From Phyllobacterium trifolii (GTDB lineage Bacteria > Pseudomonadota > Alphaproteobacteria > Rhizobiales > Rhizobiaceae), in NCBI RefSeq assembly GCF_014192095.1, contig NZ_JACHXN010000011.1:62001-126000 (forward strand): 64,000 nucleotides of DNA, written 5' to 3'. Under the pieces are notes generated by a model that saw only the letters and a list, made by a program, of their open reading frames with translations, was not told the DNA's origin and ran no database searches. The stretch's first letter is position 1. Each line of letters opens with the position of its first letter. The position numbers were made by a program, and so were the translations under genes. Shown piece after piece: positions 27,630 to 35,981 of this stretch.

Positions 27630-27657
27630 CATGTCGAATGTTTGATCGGGAGATATG

Positions 27658-28131
27658 TCAGTCCTGCGCGAGCAGCTCTTCCAGCCGATCGAAGGCACTG
27701 TTCCAGCCTTCCCGGTGACCGTCGCAATCTTCAGGCGTATCGAATTCGCTCTGTTGGAATGTCATTAGTGTCTTGCCGTTCTGATCTTCGAAATTGATCT
27801 TGACGAGCGTCTCGAGGCCTGGCCGACCGTCCGCCTGATCCCAGGCGAAGGTGAACGCCAGGCGCTTGCCCGGCACGATCTCGCGATAAACGCCACCGTG
27901 CCACAGCTTCTCGCCGCTTGCTTGGCTATCGAGGCAAGCGCGCCACGTGCCGCCAACCCGCATGTCCGATTCAACGTAGCTTGCCGGATAATCGCGCGGG
28001 CCGAGCCATTGCAACATGCGTTTTGGGTCTGAGAAGGCATCGAAAACAAGCGCGGGCGGCGCGCTGAAGATGCGCGTTATGGTCAGAACGCGACCGGCTG
28101 AGGCGTTCGTTTCAACGTTGGTCTGTGCCAT
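27658..28131 (-). CDS. SRPBCC/AHSA1 domain protein
   Basis: A 157-aa START-like fold protein: LTITRIFSAPPALVFDAFSDPKRMLQWLGPRDYP at the N-terminus and a C-terminal helix EGWNSAFDRLEELLAQD. AHSA1-type proteins bind hydrophobic ligands. It overlaps the end of the ArsR gene by 20 bp, and its ribosome site (GGAGATAG) is inside that gene, so the two are translationally coupled. The pairing of ArsR and AHSA1 genes is common in Rhizobiales. Confidence 0.88.
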   Translation of the reverse strand: MAQTNVETNASAGRVLTITRIFSAPPALVFDAFSDPKRMLQWLGPRDYPASYVESDMRVGGTWRACLDSQASGEKLWHGGVYREIVPGKRLAFTFAWDQADGRPGLETLVKINFEDQNGKTLMTFQQSEFDTPEDCDGHREGWNSAFDRLEELLAQD

Positions 28132-28480
28132 CGCTATCTCCATTTGTCTGAACCTCCTGCAGATATTCTTCCAGCCGGTCGAAACTGGTTTCCCAGAAAC
28201 GCCGGTAATGTTCGAGCCAGTCCCTCACTTCCTTGAGCGGCGCCGCGTCGAGACTGCATGGACGCCATTGCGCCTCGCGGCCGCGAATGATGAGTCCGGC
28301 ACGTTCGAGCACCTTGAGATGCTTCGATACCGCTGGTCCGGACATGCGGAACGGTTCGGCGAGTTCCGTCACCGAGGTCGTGCCCAGCGCCAGACGTGCC
28401 AGGATCGCCCTGCGTGTCGGGTCTGCCAGTGCCGAGAAGATATTGTCGAGACGATTAGGTGTCATTCTATGCTGAACCAT
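28112..28480 (-). CDS. ArsR family transcriptional regulator
   Basis: A 122-aa winged-helix repressor: LDNIFSALADPTRRAILARLALGTTSVTELAEPFRMSGPAVSKHLKVLERAGLI. It lacks the Cys-Val-Cys metal site of arsenic or cadmium sensors, so it belongs to the metal-independent branch found with AHSA1 partners. A perfect palindrome one base upstream of its start codon suggests autoregulation. Confidence 0.88.
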   Translation of the reverse strand: MVQHRMTPNRLDNIFSALADPTRRAILARLALGTTSVTELAEPFRMSGPAVSKHLKVLERAGLIIRGREAQWRPCSLDAAPLKEVRDWLEHYRRFWETSFDRLEEYLQEVQTNGDSDGTDQR

Positions 28481-28481
28481 T

Positions 28482-28495
28482 CAGTTATTTAACTG
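28482..28495. promoter_or_regulatory. Candidate ArsR operator
   Basis: A perfect 14-bp palindrome, CAGTTA-TT-TAACTG, ends one base before the ArsR start codon. This is the size and position expected of an autoregulatory site for a dimeric ArsR protein. Confidence 0.6.
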
Positions 28496-28591
28496 TTTGG
28501 TTTTATACGCCGCAATAAAGGGAGCGTCAAGCCTTGCTTGAGGCTGAGCGGAAGGGGCGAGGGAAGCGAAATGAATGGGAGGGGAGAAGTG

Positions 28592-28908
28592 AAGGCTTCT
28601 GTTGCCAGGTGCCTCCGAACCCCGCCTAGAAGTGCGAACCCCTAGGACTTGATTTGAAGCTATCGCACCGCATTAAGCGGCGAGACGTGCTTCCGCATAG
28701 TTGTCGTTTGCAACTACTAGGTTAGCCCGATAACGGTGGTACAATGCCGGGCAAAAGTTCGATCTTTACACTCTTGTCGATCCTATTTCGCCCCCGCCAC
28801 AAAGCAGCGAAACCAGCTGCGTTGTGGTGGAGGCGCCGGGTACCGCCCCCGGGTCCAATAAGCTTATTACATCGTCCGTTTATCACCATAGCTGGCCGAA
28901 GCCAGCAG
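28592..28908 (-). ncRNA. ssrA: tmRNA, two-piece permuted form
   Basis: Minus-strand permuted tmRNA. The tag reading frame at 28673-28711 encodes ANDNYAEARLAA and a TAA stop. The acceptor piece (about 28825-28908) ends in encoded CCA at 28825; its CGCCTCC pairs with GGGGGCG at the 5' end of the coding piece (28795), making a 7-bp acceptor stem. The bases between are removed on processing. The other ends also pair: GGCTTC and GCCAG of the acceptor piece with GAAGCC and CTGGC of the coding piece (28594-28608), forming helix P2. It rescues stalled ribosomes, and the tag is degraded by ClpXP with SspB. The outer ends are estimates. Confidence 0.9.
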
Positions 28909-29090
28909 TCCTTATATAAGAGCTGTTTAGCCGAATTGAAAGAGTGGATTGACTTGGAACTGATGCTGGGGAATGTTTCGAGGGTGTCTAGAGAGCCATC
29001 GCCTCATGCATCTGCCAGTTTGTGCGATGTCTTCATTGTCAGGGAGGTTGCAATGCCACGCATTGAGCCTAGCAATCAGGGGATTTTTCG

Positions 29091-29402
29091 ATGAGTGACT
29101 ATCTAAAGGATGTTCGTCATTACGATGCGGCTGCCGATGAAGCGACTGTCGCGAAAATCGTCAAACATCTCGGAATTGCTCTGCGCAACAGGGATTCTTC
29201 GCTGGTTTCCTGCACAGATCCGGACGAATTGAAGCGTGTTCGCACCAATTGGGTCGAAAAGAAGCTCGGTCTCACAGATACGGCCAAGGCCGATGCCGCC
29301 ATCGAATCCGTGTGCACGGCCATGAAGGCGGACAGCTCAAAAAGCCGCGTTACCTTTTATTACCTGACCGCCAAGGCCCTCGGCGCACTCGGCAAGCTCT
29401 GA
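29091..29402 (+). CDS. DUF2853 family protein
   Basis: A 103-aa helical protein matching DUF2853: SDYLKDVRHYDAAADEATVAKIVKHLGIAL at the N-terminus and KSRVTFYYLTAKALGALGKL at the C-terminus. A structure of the family exists but the function is unknown. It stands alone, with its own terminator. Confidence 0.85.
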   Translation: MSDYLKDVRHYDAAADEATVAKIVKHLGIALRNRDSSLVSCTDPDELKRVRTNWVEKKLGLTDTAKADAAIESVCTAMKADSSKSRVTFYYLTAKALGALGKL

Positions 29403-29428
29403 CCATTTTAATCGGCAAATCCGAATCA

Positions 29429-29455
29429 TCCCCGGCGAATCACCGGGGATTTTTC
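29429..29455 (+). terminator. Rho-independent terminator
   Basis: ATCCCCGG ... CCGGGGAT with a 7-base loop, then TTTTT. It ends the DUF2853 transcript before thyA. Confidence 0.85.
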
Positions 29456-29541
29456 ATTGCGTGCATGAATTTCATTGGCGCGGTCCTGTGGATCACGCAC
29501 AAGTTTAAGTGTTTCGTAGCCCGAATCTGCTAAAAGAAATT

Positions 29542-30069
29542 ATGCGCACTTATCTCGATCTTCTTCAGCATGTGCTCGATACGGGCGCCGATCGCGGCGA
29601 CCGCACCGGTACCGGTACGCGGTCCGTTTTCGGCTATCAGATGCGTTTCGATCTGGCAGCCGGTTTTCCGATGCTGACGACGAAAAAGCTGCATCTGAAA
29701 TCCATCATTTATGAACTTCTGTGGTTCCTGAGGGGCGACACGAACGTCGCTTATCTCAAGGAAAACGGCGTCACGATCTGGGACGAGTGGGCCGACGAGA
29801 ACGGCGACCTCGGTCCCGTCTACGGTGCTCAATGGCGCTCATGGCCGGCTCCGGATGGCCGGCATATCGACCAGATTGCGAATCTTTTGAATCAGATACG
29901 CAAGAATCCTCATTCAAGACGTTTGATCGTCTCGGCATGGAATCCGGCCTTGGTCGATGAGATGGCGCTGCCGCCCTGCCATTGCCTGTTCCAGTTCTAT
30001 GTGGCCGATGGCAAGCTCTCGTGCCAGCTCTACCAGCGGTCGGCGGATATTTTCCTGGGGGTACCCTTC
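29542..30069 (+). pseudogene. thyA: Native thymidylate synthase, truncated by the island
   Basis: The first 176 codons of a normal 264-aa Thy[27 protein letters not shown] to the catalytic PPCHC and [13 protein letters not shown]. Homology stops exactly where the dUMP-binding Asn should follow (VPFN), and the frame runs on for 37 foreign codons to 30180. About 88 residues are missing, including the Asn and the C-terminal folate-closing residues, so it cannot be active. The missing 3' part is not found in the window. Start ATG 29542 is the family start; an upstream GTG only extends the frame. Confidence 0.92.
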
Positions 30070-30232
30070 TTTTCCGACATGCGACGTGTACCTTTTGCTT
30101 TAAGTGCCTGTATTGGAAAGATATTCAAGCGTTTTTCAGTGGTACCAGTACCTCAATGTTCACGATTGGTGTTAGCTTAGCGCCGCACTCTTGTTACTGT
30201 CGGACTATCTTTTTGGACAACAGGGATTTCGA

Positions 30233-31168
30233 ATGGCCCGTCACCCCGAATACCAGTATCTAGACCTTCTCGAGCATCTACTTGAAAGAGGGGACCGACG
30301 AATTGATCGGACGGGAGTCGGAACCCTTTCGACATTTGGGGCAGTGATGCGTTTCGATCTGACGGATGGAAGCTTTCCAGTCTACACGACCAAACGCGTA
30401 TATTGGAAAACTGCGATAAAGGAGATGCTGTGGTTCCTTACGGGCCAAACGAACATCCGATCGCTGTTAGAGGATAACGTACGGATATGGACTGACTGGC
30501 CATTAGATAAATATCGGAAAGCCACCGGTGAAAACATTTCACAGGAAGAATTTGAATCCACGATAATCTCGGATGAAGCGTTTGCTGCCAAATGGGGTGA
30601 CCTTGGACCCGTCTACGGCAAACAATGGCGTAGGTGGGTCGATACTCATGGTATTGAGCACGATCAGATTGCGAATGTCATTCAGACGTTGAAGTCGAAT
30701 CCCACGAGCCGCCGGATGTTGTTTCACGCTTGGAATGTTGGGGAACTGGATCAGATGGCCCTTAGCCCTTGCCATATGACGTACCAGTTCTATGCGAGTA
30801 AGCTTGATGAAGGGAGAGATGCCCTGGGGGGTGGATCTCGCGGTGAGCTCTCCTTGCTGGTTGGGCAAAGATCCTGTGACGTTGGTTTGGGAAACCCATT
30901 CAACATCGCCCAGCAAGCTGCTCTCGTGCATATGGTCGCCCAGCAGGTCGATATGACTCCGGGAGAGTTGGTGTGGGTTGGAGGCGATGTGCATCTCTAC
31001 CTCAATCATATTGATTTGGCTCGGACGATACTCAGCCGTGAGCCTCGCCCCTTTCCGAAGCTGCGTCTTCTGAGGCATCCCGCCTCGATCGACGACTATC
31101 GCATCGAAGATTTTGAAGTCACGGATTACGATCCATATCCCCCGATTGAAGCACCTGTCGCAGTCTAA
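30233..31168 (+). CDS. thyA: Thymidylate synthase, island-borne replacement
   Basis: A complete 311-aa ThyA making dTMP from dUMP and methylene-tetrahydrofolate. Residues visible: catalytic Cys in LSPCHMTYQF, RRM in the dUMP site, Asn in GNPFNIAQQ, HLYLNH and the C-terminal PIEAPVAV. A roughly 50-residue insertion (DKYRKATGENISQEEFESTI) places it in a different ThyA subgroup from the native copy, so it was not made by duplication. It has the same orientation as the broken gene, 163 bp downstream, and should restore thymidine prototrophy after integration. ATG 30233 matches the family start. Confidence 0.93.
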   Translation: MARHPEYQYLDLLEHLLERGDRRIDRTGVGTLSTFGAVMRFDLTDGSFPVYTTKRVYWKTAIKEMLWFLTGQTNIRSLLEDNVRIWTDWPLDKYRKATGENISQEEFESTIISDEAFAAKWGDLGPVYGKQWRRWVDTHGIEHDQIANVIQTLKSNPTSRRMLFHAWNVGELDQMALSPCHMTYQFYASKLDEGRDALGGGSRGELSLLVGQRSCDVGLGNPFNIAQQAALVHMVAQQVDMTPGELVWVGGDVHLYLNHIDLARTILSREPRPFPKLRLLRHPASIDDYRIEDFEVTDYDPYPPIEAPVAV

Positions 31169-31611
31169 ATCGTTGCCAACAAGGTGCTTCGCTCAAATTG
31201 ATGACCCGCAACGCGAGTTTAAACGATCGCTGGGTCTTTCACGCGGAATAGGCAGAGAGACGGCAGGCGCTAAAAATAAGGGATTCCGTGGTCCGGAAGC
31301 GCGGGAAGCGAAAAGAGCGAGAAAGTCGGGCAGGGGTGAGATTTCCGGCGCACGGAACGGTTTCTGAAAACACTTGATGACGCGCCTTGCGGTTCTGCGA
31401 CAAAACGCGGAAGGTGCAGCCTCCACAGGGCAGAGGTATTTCTCCAAACTCTGTCAGCTTCGCTGCACCGTTGGACGGTTCACAACATAAAAGTAGGGCT
31501 GGCACGCGCGTGAGCGTTTTCAGTGGATGGCGACGATTTATAAATGGGACATATAACCCCTACTCAGGCAGAAGTATTGGACAACGTTTTCATTTGACGC
31601 TGGGTAGCCCA
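31169..31611. other. Gap without recognised gene
   Basis: About 440 bp after the replacement thyA. Several short frames are open but none resembles a known protein. The stretch may contain the decayed 5' part of the OmpA-type gene that follows. Confidence 0.35.
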
Positions 31612-32210
31612 ATGGAGAATTACAATTCCGCGGTTGCAGAAACACGAAAGAAACTCCTTAGCGGACTGCGAGATGAAATCGACGGTCGATAAAGGGGTTG
31701 GATGTCCCGATAAGTGCCAACTTCGATGCTCTGCAGTTGTCGGGTGCGGGGTTTTCCAATCCGGACGCGATATCCCGACCTCTACCGGGGCAACGAGAAT
31801 GAGGTTAATAGCTCAAATACTCGACAAGAGGCTGGGATGCTTATTCTCTTGGCCTGCAGGCTGCATTTAGCACTGAATGCAACGATGCTTATGCCCTAAT
31901 CGATGCCCTTCAGGTCGAGGGACATCTTGGTGGGGACAATCTTAATATGGACCACAGTGCGAAGCGAGCAGCTTCAATCTATGGCCTGATGACGCAACAA
32001 GAACCTGATCTGGTGTTCTATGCGAACAGACAAGGTCAGCTTGGTCTGTCCGTTGCTGGATATGGAGAAGGTCGGCCAATCCAAACAAACGATGCTCTGT
32101 CCGGAAGAGATGCGAACAGACGCATTGACCTTCGCTTCATCATGGTGGTGCCGTCAATAGAGGCTGATATCCGGTGGCATTGCATCACTGACACATTAAG
32201 TCTTATTTAG
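31612..32210 (+). pseudogene. Decayed OmpA/MotB-domain gene (ZorB-like)
   Basis: Fragments of one protein can be read in different frames: NYNSAVAETRKKLLSGLRDEI (from 31615), then PISANFDALQLSGAGFSNPD (about 31707), then IDALQVEGHLGGDNL followed by SVAGYGEGRPIQTNDALSGR and DANRRIDLRFIMVVP (31812-32210). The last block is the peptidoglycan-binding OmpA C-terminal signature (VEGH-T/L-D, GYGE-RP, A/R-NRR-D). At least two frameshifts and in-frame stops separate the pieces. OmpA partners of this kind, with DALQVEGH and an RFIMV end, occur in anti-phage systems such as Zorya. The upstream MotA/TolQ-like partner is not seen. Confidence 0.7.
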
Positions 32211-32729
32211 CTGCAACTGAACTCGTACATCTGCTCGGCGAAATCCCTTGACTTCGGTGAGAGCCTCGTAGAGATCGAGGTTGAGCAGCGCCGGGGCATT
32301 CCGGCAACTTCCCGGCCAACTGGTCGAGAACGACGTCCCGATGGACGCACTTCGAGACAATCTCGTGAAACCGTCTGTAGTCTGAATAACCACGATTTCA
32401 AACTGAAAGCACAGAAGTCCCCAACTTCAGGAGTTCTGATTCGTATACTCGTGGTGAGCTACTCGTCCATTGACTTGATTTTACAACCTGAGGACGTCAA
32501 CTCAAAAAGTTATCCACAGTTTTGGGTCTTGCAGCAAAAAAAAATTGAGAGTCCAGTTTAAGGACTCCCTTGGCTAGTACCGCAAATGAATCCTTTTTAG
32601 CGGTATCGAGTCCTTGGAGGACCGCGTTTTTCGGCCGATTGACCCGAATTTCCCATTTTCGGCCTATCTTGATCGGAGATGCTGCCTTGTTTCATCGTCG
32701 CACTTGTTCAAGCGCAGGTGGTGATTCAA
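32211..32729. other. Gap without recognised gene, recombinase operon leader
   Basis: About 520 bp. The first 190 bp contains minus-strand frames that may be a gene relic but match nothing I know. The remainder is AT-rich and should hold the promoter of the recombinase operon. Confidence 0.35.
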
Positions 32730-35700
32730 ATGTCCAGAAAGAAGTCCGGAGAAAATGCAAATCCATGCGGAACGGTTGATATCGCTCCACCAGAAGAGAG
32801 CGAACTTGATCACCAGCGACAAATTTCATTAAAGCTGCCGTCGGGGAAGAAACCTAATTCACCCCCTCCTTTAAGTGGGGCCGATCCGTCTGTCACAGCT
32901 GTACCGGCTAGAGCAGCACATACTAGAAGTGAAAACCTCTCGAAGGCGGAAACGACATCTTCTGCAACTCTGCCGCATGGCGTAGTGGGAATTGAAACGC
33001 GGTTCCCATCACTCGCAAAACATCAGTCCTATCGTGAAGAGTTTATAAGAGCACGTCTTGTCGCCGAGTTGAACCAGTGCATTGAGCGCGGGCGAGTTCC
33101 GAGGAGCCGACGATCACCAACCAAAATAAGCAGGAAGAATTTTGCTGATATACTTGGCGTATCCGAATCGGCAATCACCCTTGAGCGTGAGATACTAACC
33201 GACTATGAGGCGATCCTGTTCATTGTGGAACCATTGGAAACGGTTCCCAATCTTCGATTTGGTGCCAATCCGCACTTGAAAGGGCCACTCGACAAAGCGG
33301 GCAATGATGTAATCGCGCTCTATCCGGAACTTTCAAAGCATCAGCACTATCCGTCGAAAAGTAATGCCGCAACGATCGTGGACGTGCTGAACCGTCAAAT
33401 CACCGCTGGTTGGATCAAGCGAAGCAGAGGGGGAAATATCAGCCGGAAAGTGCTTGCCGAACGAACTGGTGTGCATAAAGGCGCGATGGTTCCGTATCTG
33501 ACAATCATTAAGGATTACGAAAAAGCGATCGGTGGCAAGGAGTCCGTCCACGAAAAAAAAATACCAGCTATGCGCCTATGGCTGGATGAAGCTCTTGCAG
33601 ACGGGTCGCTTGAAATACGCGACGGAAAAATCAGTCGTGGCCAACTGTTCCAACAGTTTGATTTTCCAAAAAACAGTTTGGCTTTGCTTCGCTATCCGAG
33701 GGTTGCTGAGCTTGTCAATGAATATGACCAGCTTGTGCGGGACACCTTTTATCAACATAGCGCCGTCGCGGCAAATTTGAACAAATTGAAAGCTCTGCTT
33801 CGGAATCCACCTGTGGGGAAAGACGGGCGCACCATAAATAGGAAGGCCATAGAGAGGGCTTTGAACCTGCCGCTTGGTACCGCAGCTCGATCGCCTTATA
33901 TCGAAATGATCATTGCGGCAGAGAACGCACTCCAGAAACAGCGCGAACTCGATCCTCTAATCTGCACAATAGGCGGCCAGATTTTCAAATTCATCGTCTT
34001 CACAGAACAGGGCTGGCCATTCAAACTTGTACTACGGATGAAGGCCAGCTTTGAACGCGCCTTCCGCACTAAAGGGAAGCCATCGGCCAAGAAGCACTTT
34101 GCCTCACTTCTCAAGCTCTTCGCTTTCTTGGCGAGCGGTAGCTCGACCGCATGTCGCAGTTTACGCGATGGATTAAACGCTTATGTCTCTCCCAAAACTC
34201 TCATGCGTGAGTGGACAATCGTAACACAAGAATATCGCGACCATCTCGCCGCCCATTACAAGAACGTGCTCAGCCGAAACTCGAATGTGTCCTCCACCAA
34301 TGCTGTAATCAAGCATCTGAGCAACGACGGCGTTGTTCCGGTCCTTAGCTTGCCCCTCATCAAATTTCGTAAGGACCACAAGCACCACCTCCGTTCGATA
34401 GCCGAACTCACACCAAGTTCAAGTCGTAAACGCTCTGAGTCTCATGTTGATGATTATCTGCACTTTGCGACTTCTATGCTGGAGCAAGCAGCAAAACTGT
34501 ATGAGGTTGAAATTGCCTCAGAAGATCAGAGCGATTTCAGCCGCGTTCTCCGATTAGAATTGCAGACAGAGCAGTTCACCGCAGGCGAAGATCCGGCAAG
34601 GGTTATTATTCGCATCCTCGACCGCCGCCTGAAGGCGATCGAAACCGCCGCTGCGCGGATTGTCGCGTCAGCGCGTCGAACTTTGGAGGTTGGCAGATCG
34701 CTACTTGGGCGCGGTCGCGATCCGGGTGCTGATTGGGAAAAACTGCTTCGCAGCACCAGTATCAATAAGCATGATCGCCTAGCATTGATGCGACAGCACT
34801 TTCCGTCTGGGAGTACCCATCCGGACCAAGGGATCGCGAATCTTTTGGCCGTTGTGGCTCAGCGCTATGGTTATCTCTATCCAACTTACCGAGTCTCTCA
34901 CAGTGACGTGGGACAATTTTTTAGCAAACGGGCGTTGGAGTACGGAGGAGTACGATTGCTCCAATCCTATCTGACGCCTTCCTCTGAGGCGGTTTCCGCA
35001 ACATTGACTCTCTATCTCTTGGCATCAGGCAGCAACATTTCGGTTGGCCGCGGTCTATATCATGACTGTCTCGAAACTTCCGAAGAGCCGCACCACAGCA
35101 AAGTTACCGGGTACAAATCAAGGGCAAGGGGCAAACCAATATTTTCCATACTGGAAGATCGAGGTCAGGCAATTGTAGGAATGAAGTGGCTAAAACAGGC
35201 CTTCGAAAAAGTTAGGCGGATCATAAAAGGACCGCAGGCGTCCCAGCTCTTCATTTGCAATGGCGGCAAGGGCGACGGCTTCAAACTACTTGAGGAATGG
35301 ACTTATCGAAGCGAGTTCAAGCGTCTGATCGCTTCTATCCCCGAGTTGTCAGAACTTCGCATCACGCCAAATATGCTTCGACCATCCATCTTACTAAAAG
35401 CGGCACTGGAAACCGATGGGCGTACCCGGCTTTCGATCGCAATCGGGCAGCACACCGAAAACGTGAATCAGGAATACACAAACAAGCTGCCTTATCAGTT
35501 TCTCCATGACGTTAACATTCGGCATTTCATGCACTCCCTCGAAACAGCTGTCATCCGAAATGTAAAAGAGGCGCATGAGCTTCTTGGCGTGTCCCCCGCG
35601 GGGTTCGAGCGCAGGATCGAAGCCGTGATGAAGACTGGCTTGGGGACCATATGCGCCAATCGGATGGGGCGGCCAGGCAATGAGGGCAGCCTTTGCAAAT

Positions 35701-35981
35701 CGGTCGATTGTTGGAACGACTGTCCACAACTCATCGTGATTGCAAGGAAGGAAGATATCGCAATCTTACAAATTTGGCAGCATTCCCTTCGCGCCGTCGA
35801 AGGGGATTGGATACGGGATCATCCTGAGAGATGGGCGGCCGTTTGGCTTCCCTGGTTGTGCTTTGTGGATGCCATTGAGGTAAAAATGCGTTCGTCCCAC
35901 CGACAGGTTTGGCGCGCCGCCTCGGAGCTGGCCGCGTTGACAATGGCCACCCCAGGTTTCCAACCAATGAGGTTATTCTGA
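32730..35981 (+). CDS. Large degenerate tyrosine recombinase with HTH repeats
   Basis: A 1083-aa protein, first gene of the five-gene operon. Residues 90-400 hold about four related DNA-binding-like units: ISRKNFADILGVSESAI (133-), ISRKVLAERTGVHKGAM (237-), ISRGQLFQQFDFPKNSL (301-) and INRKAIERALNLPLGTA (369-). The first two are preceded by the repeated FPSLAKHQSY / YPELSKHQHY. The C-terminal third resembles a tyrosine recombinase core: LRITPNMLRPSILLKAALE (about 876) and GQHTENVNQEYTNKLPY (about 906), with a candidate Tyr. A Cys cluster, CKSVDCWNDC, follows. It may be a DNA-sequence-reading partner of the shorter recombinases. ATG 32730 follows AGGTGGTG. Confidence 0.7.
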   Translation: MSRKKSGENANPCGTVDIAPPEESELDHQRQISLKLPSGKKPNSPPPLSGADPSVTAVPARAAHTRSENLSKAETTSSATLPHGVVGIETRFPSLAKHQSYREEFIRARLVAELNQCIERGRVPRSRRSPTKISRKNFADILGVSESAITLEREILTDYEAILFIVEPLETVPNLRFGANPHLKGPLDKAGNDVIALYPELSKHQHYPSKSNAATIVDVLNRQITAGWIKRSRGGNISRKVLAERTGVHKGAMVPYLTIIKDYEKAIGGKESVHEKKIPAMRLWLDEALADGSLEIRDGKISRGQLFQQFDFPKNSLALLRYPRVAELVNEYDQLVRDTFYQHSAVAANLNKLKALLRNPPVGKDGRTINRKAIERALNLPLGTAARSPYIEMIIAAENALQKQRELDPLICTIGGQIFKFIVFTEQGWPFKLVLRMKASFERAFRTKGKPSAKKHFASLLKLFAFLASGSSTACRSLRDGLNAYVSPKTLMREWTIVTQEYRDHLAAHYKNVLSRNSNVSSTNAVIKHLSNDGVVPVLSLPLIKFRKDHKHHLRSIAELTPSSSRKRSESHVDDYLHFATSMLEQAAKLYEVEIASEDQSDFSRVLRLELQTEQFTAGEDPARVIIRILDRRLKAIETAAARIVASARRTLEVGRSLLGRGRDPGADWEKLLRSTSINKHDRLALMRQHFPSGSTHPDQGIANLLAVVAQRYGYLYPTYRVSHSDVGQFFSKRALEYGGVRLLQSYLTPSSEAVSATLTLYLLASGSNISVGRGLYHDCLETSEEPHHSKVTGYKSRARGKPIFSILEDRGQAIVGMKWLKQAFEKVRRIIKGPQASQLFICNGGKGDGFKLLEEWTYRSEFKRLIASIPELSELRITPNMLRPSILLKAALETDGRTRLSIAIGQHTENVNQEYTNKLPYQFLHDVNIRHFMHSLETAVIRNVKEAHELLGVSPAGFERRIEAVMKTGLGTICANRMGRPGNEGSLCKSVDCWNDCPQLIVIARKEDIAILQIWQHSLRAVEGDWIRDHPERWAAVWLPWLCFVDAIEVKMRSSHRQVWRAASELAALTMATPGFQPMRLF

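Noticed and set aside
28744-29094. 116-aa frame over the tmRNA
   Set aside because: It lies on the opposite strand of a structured RNA gene.
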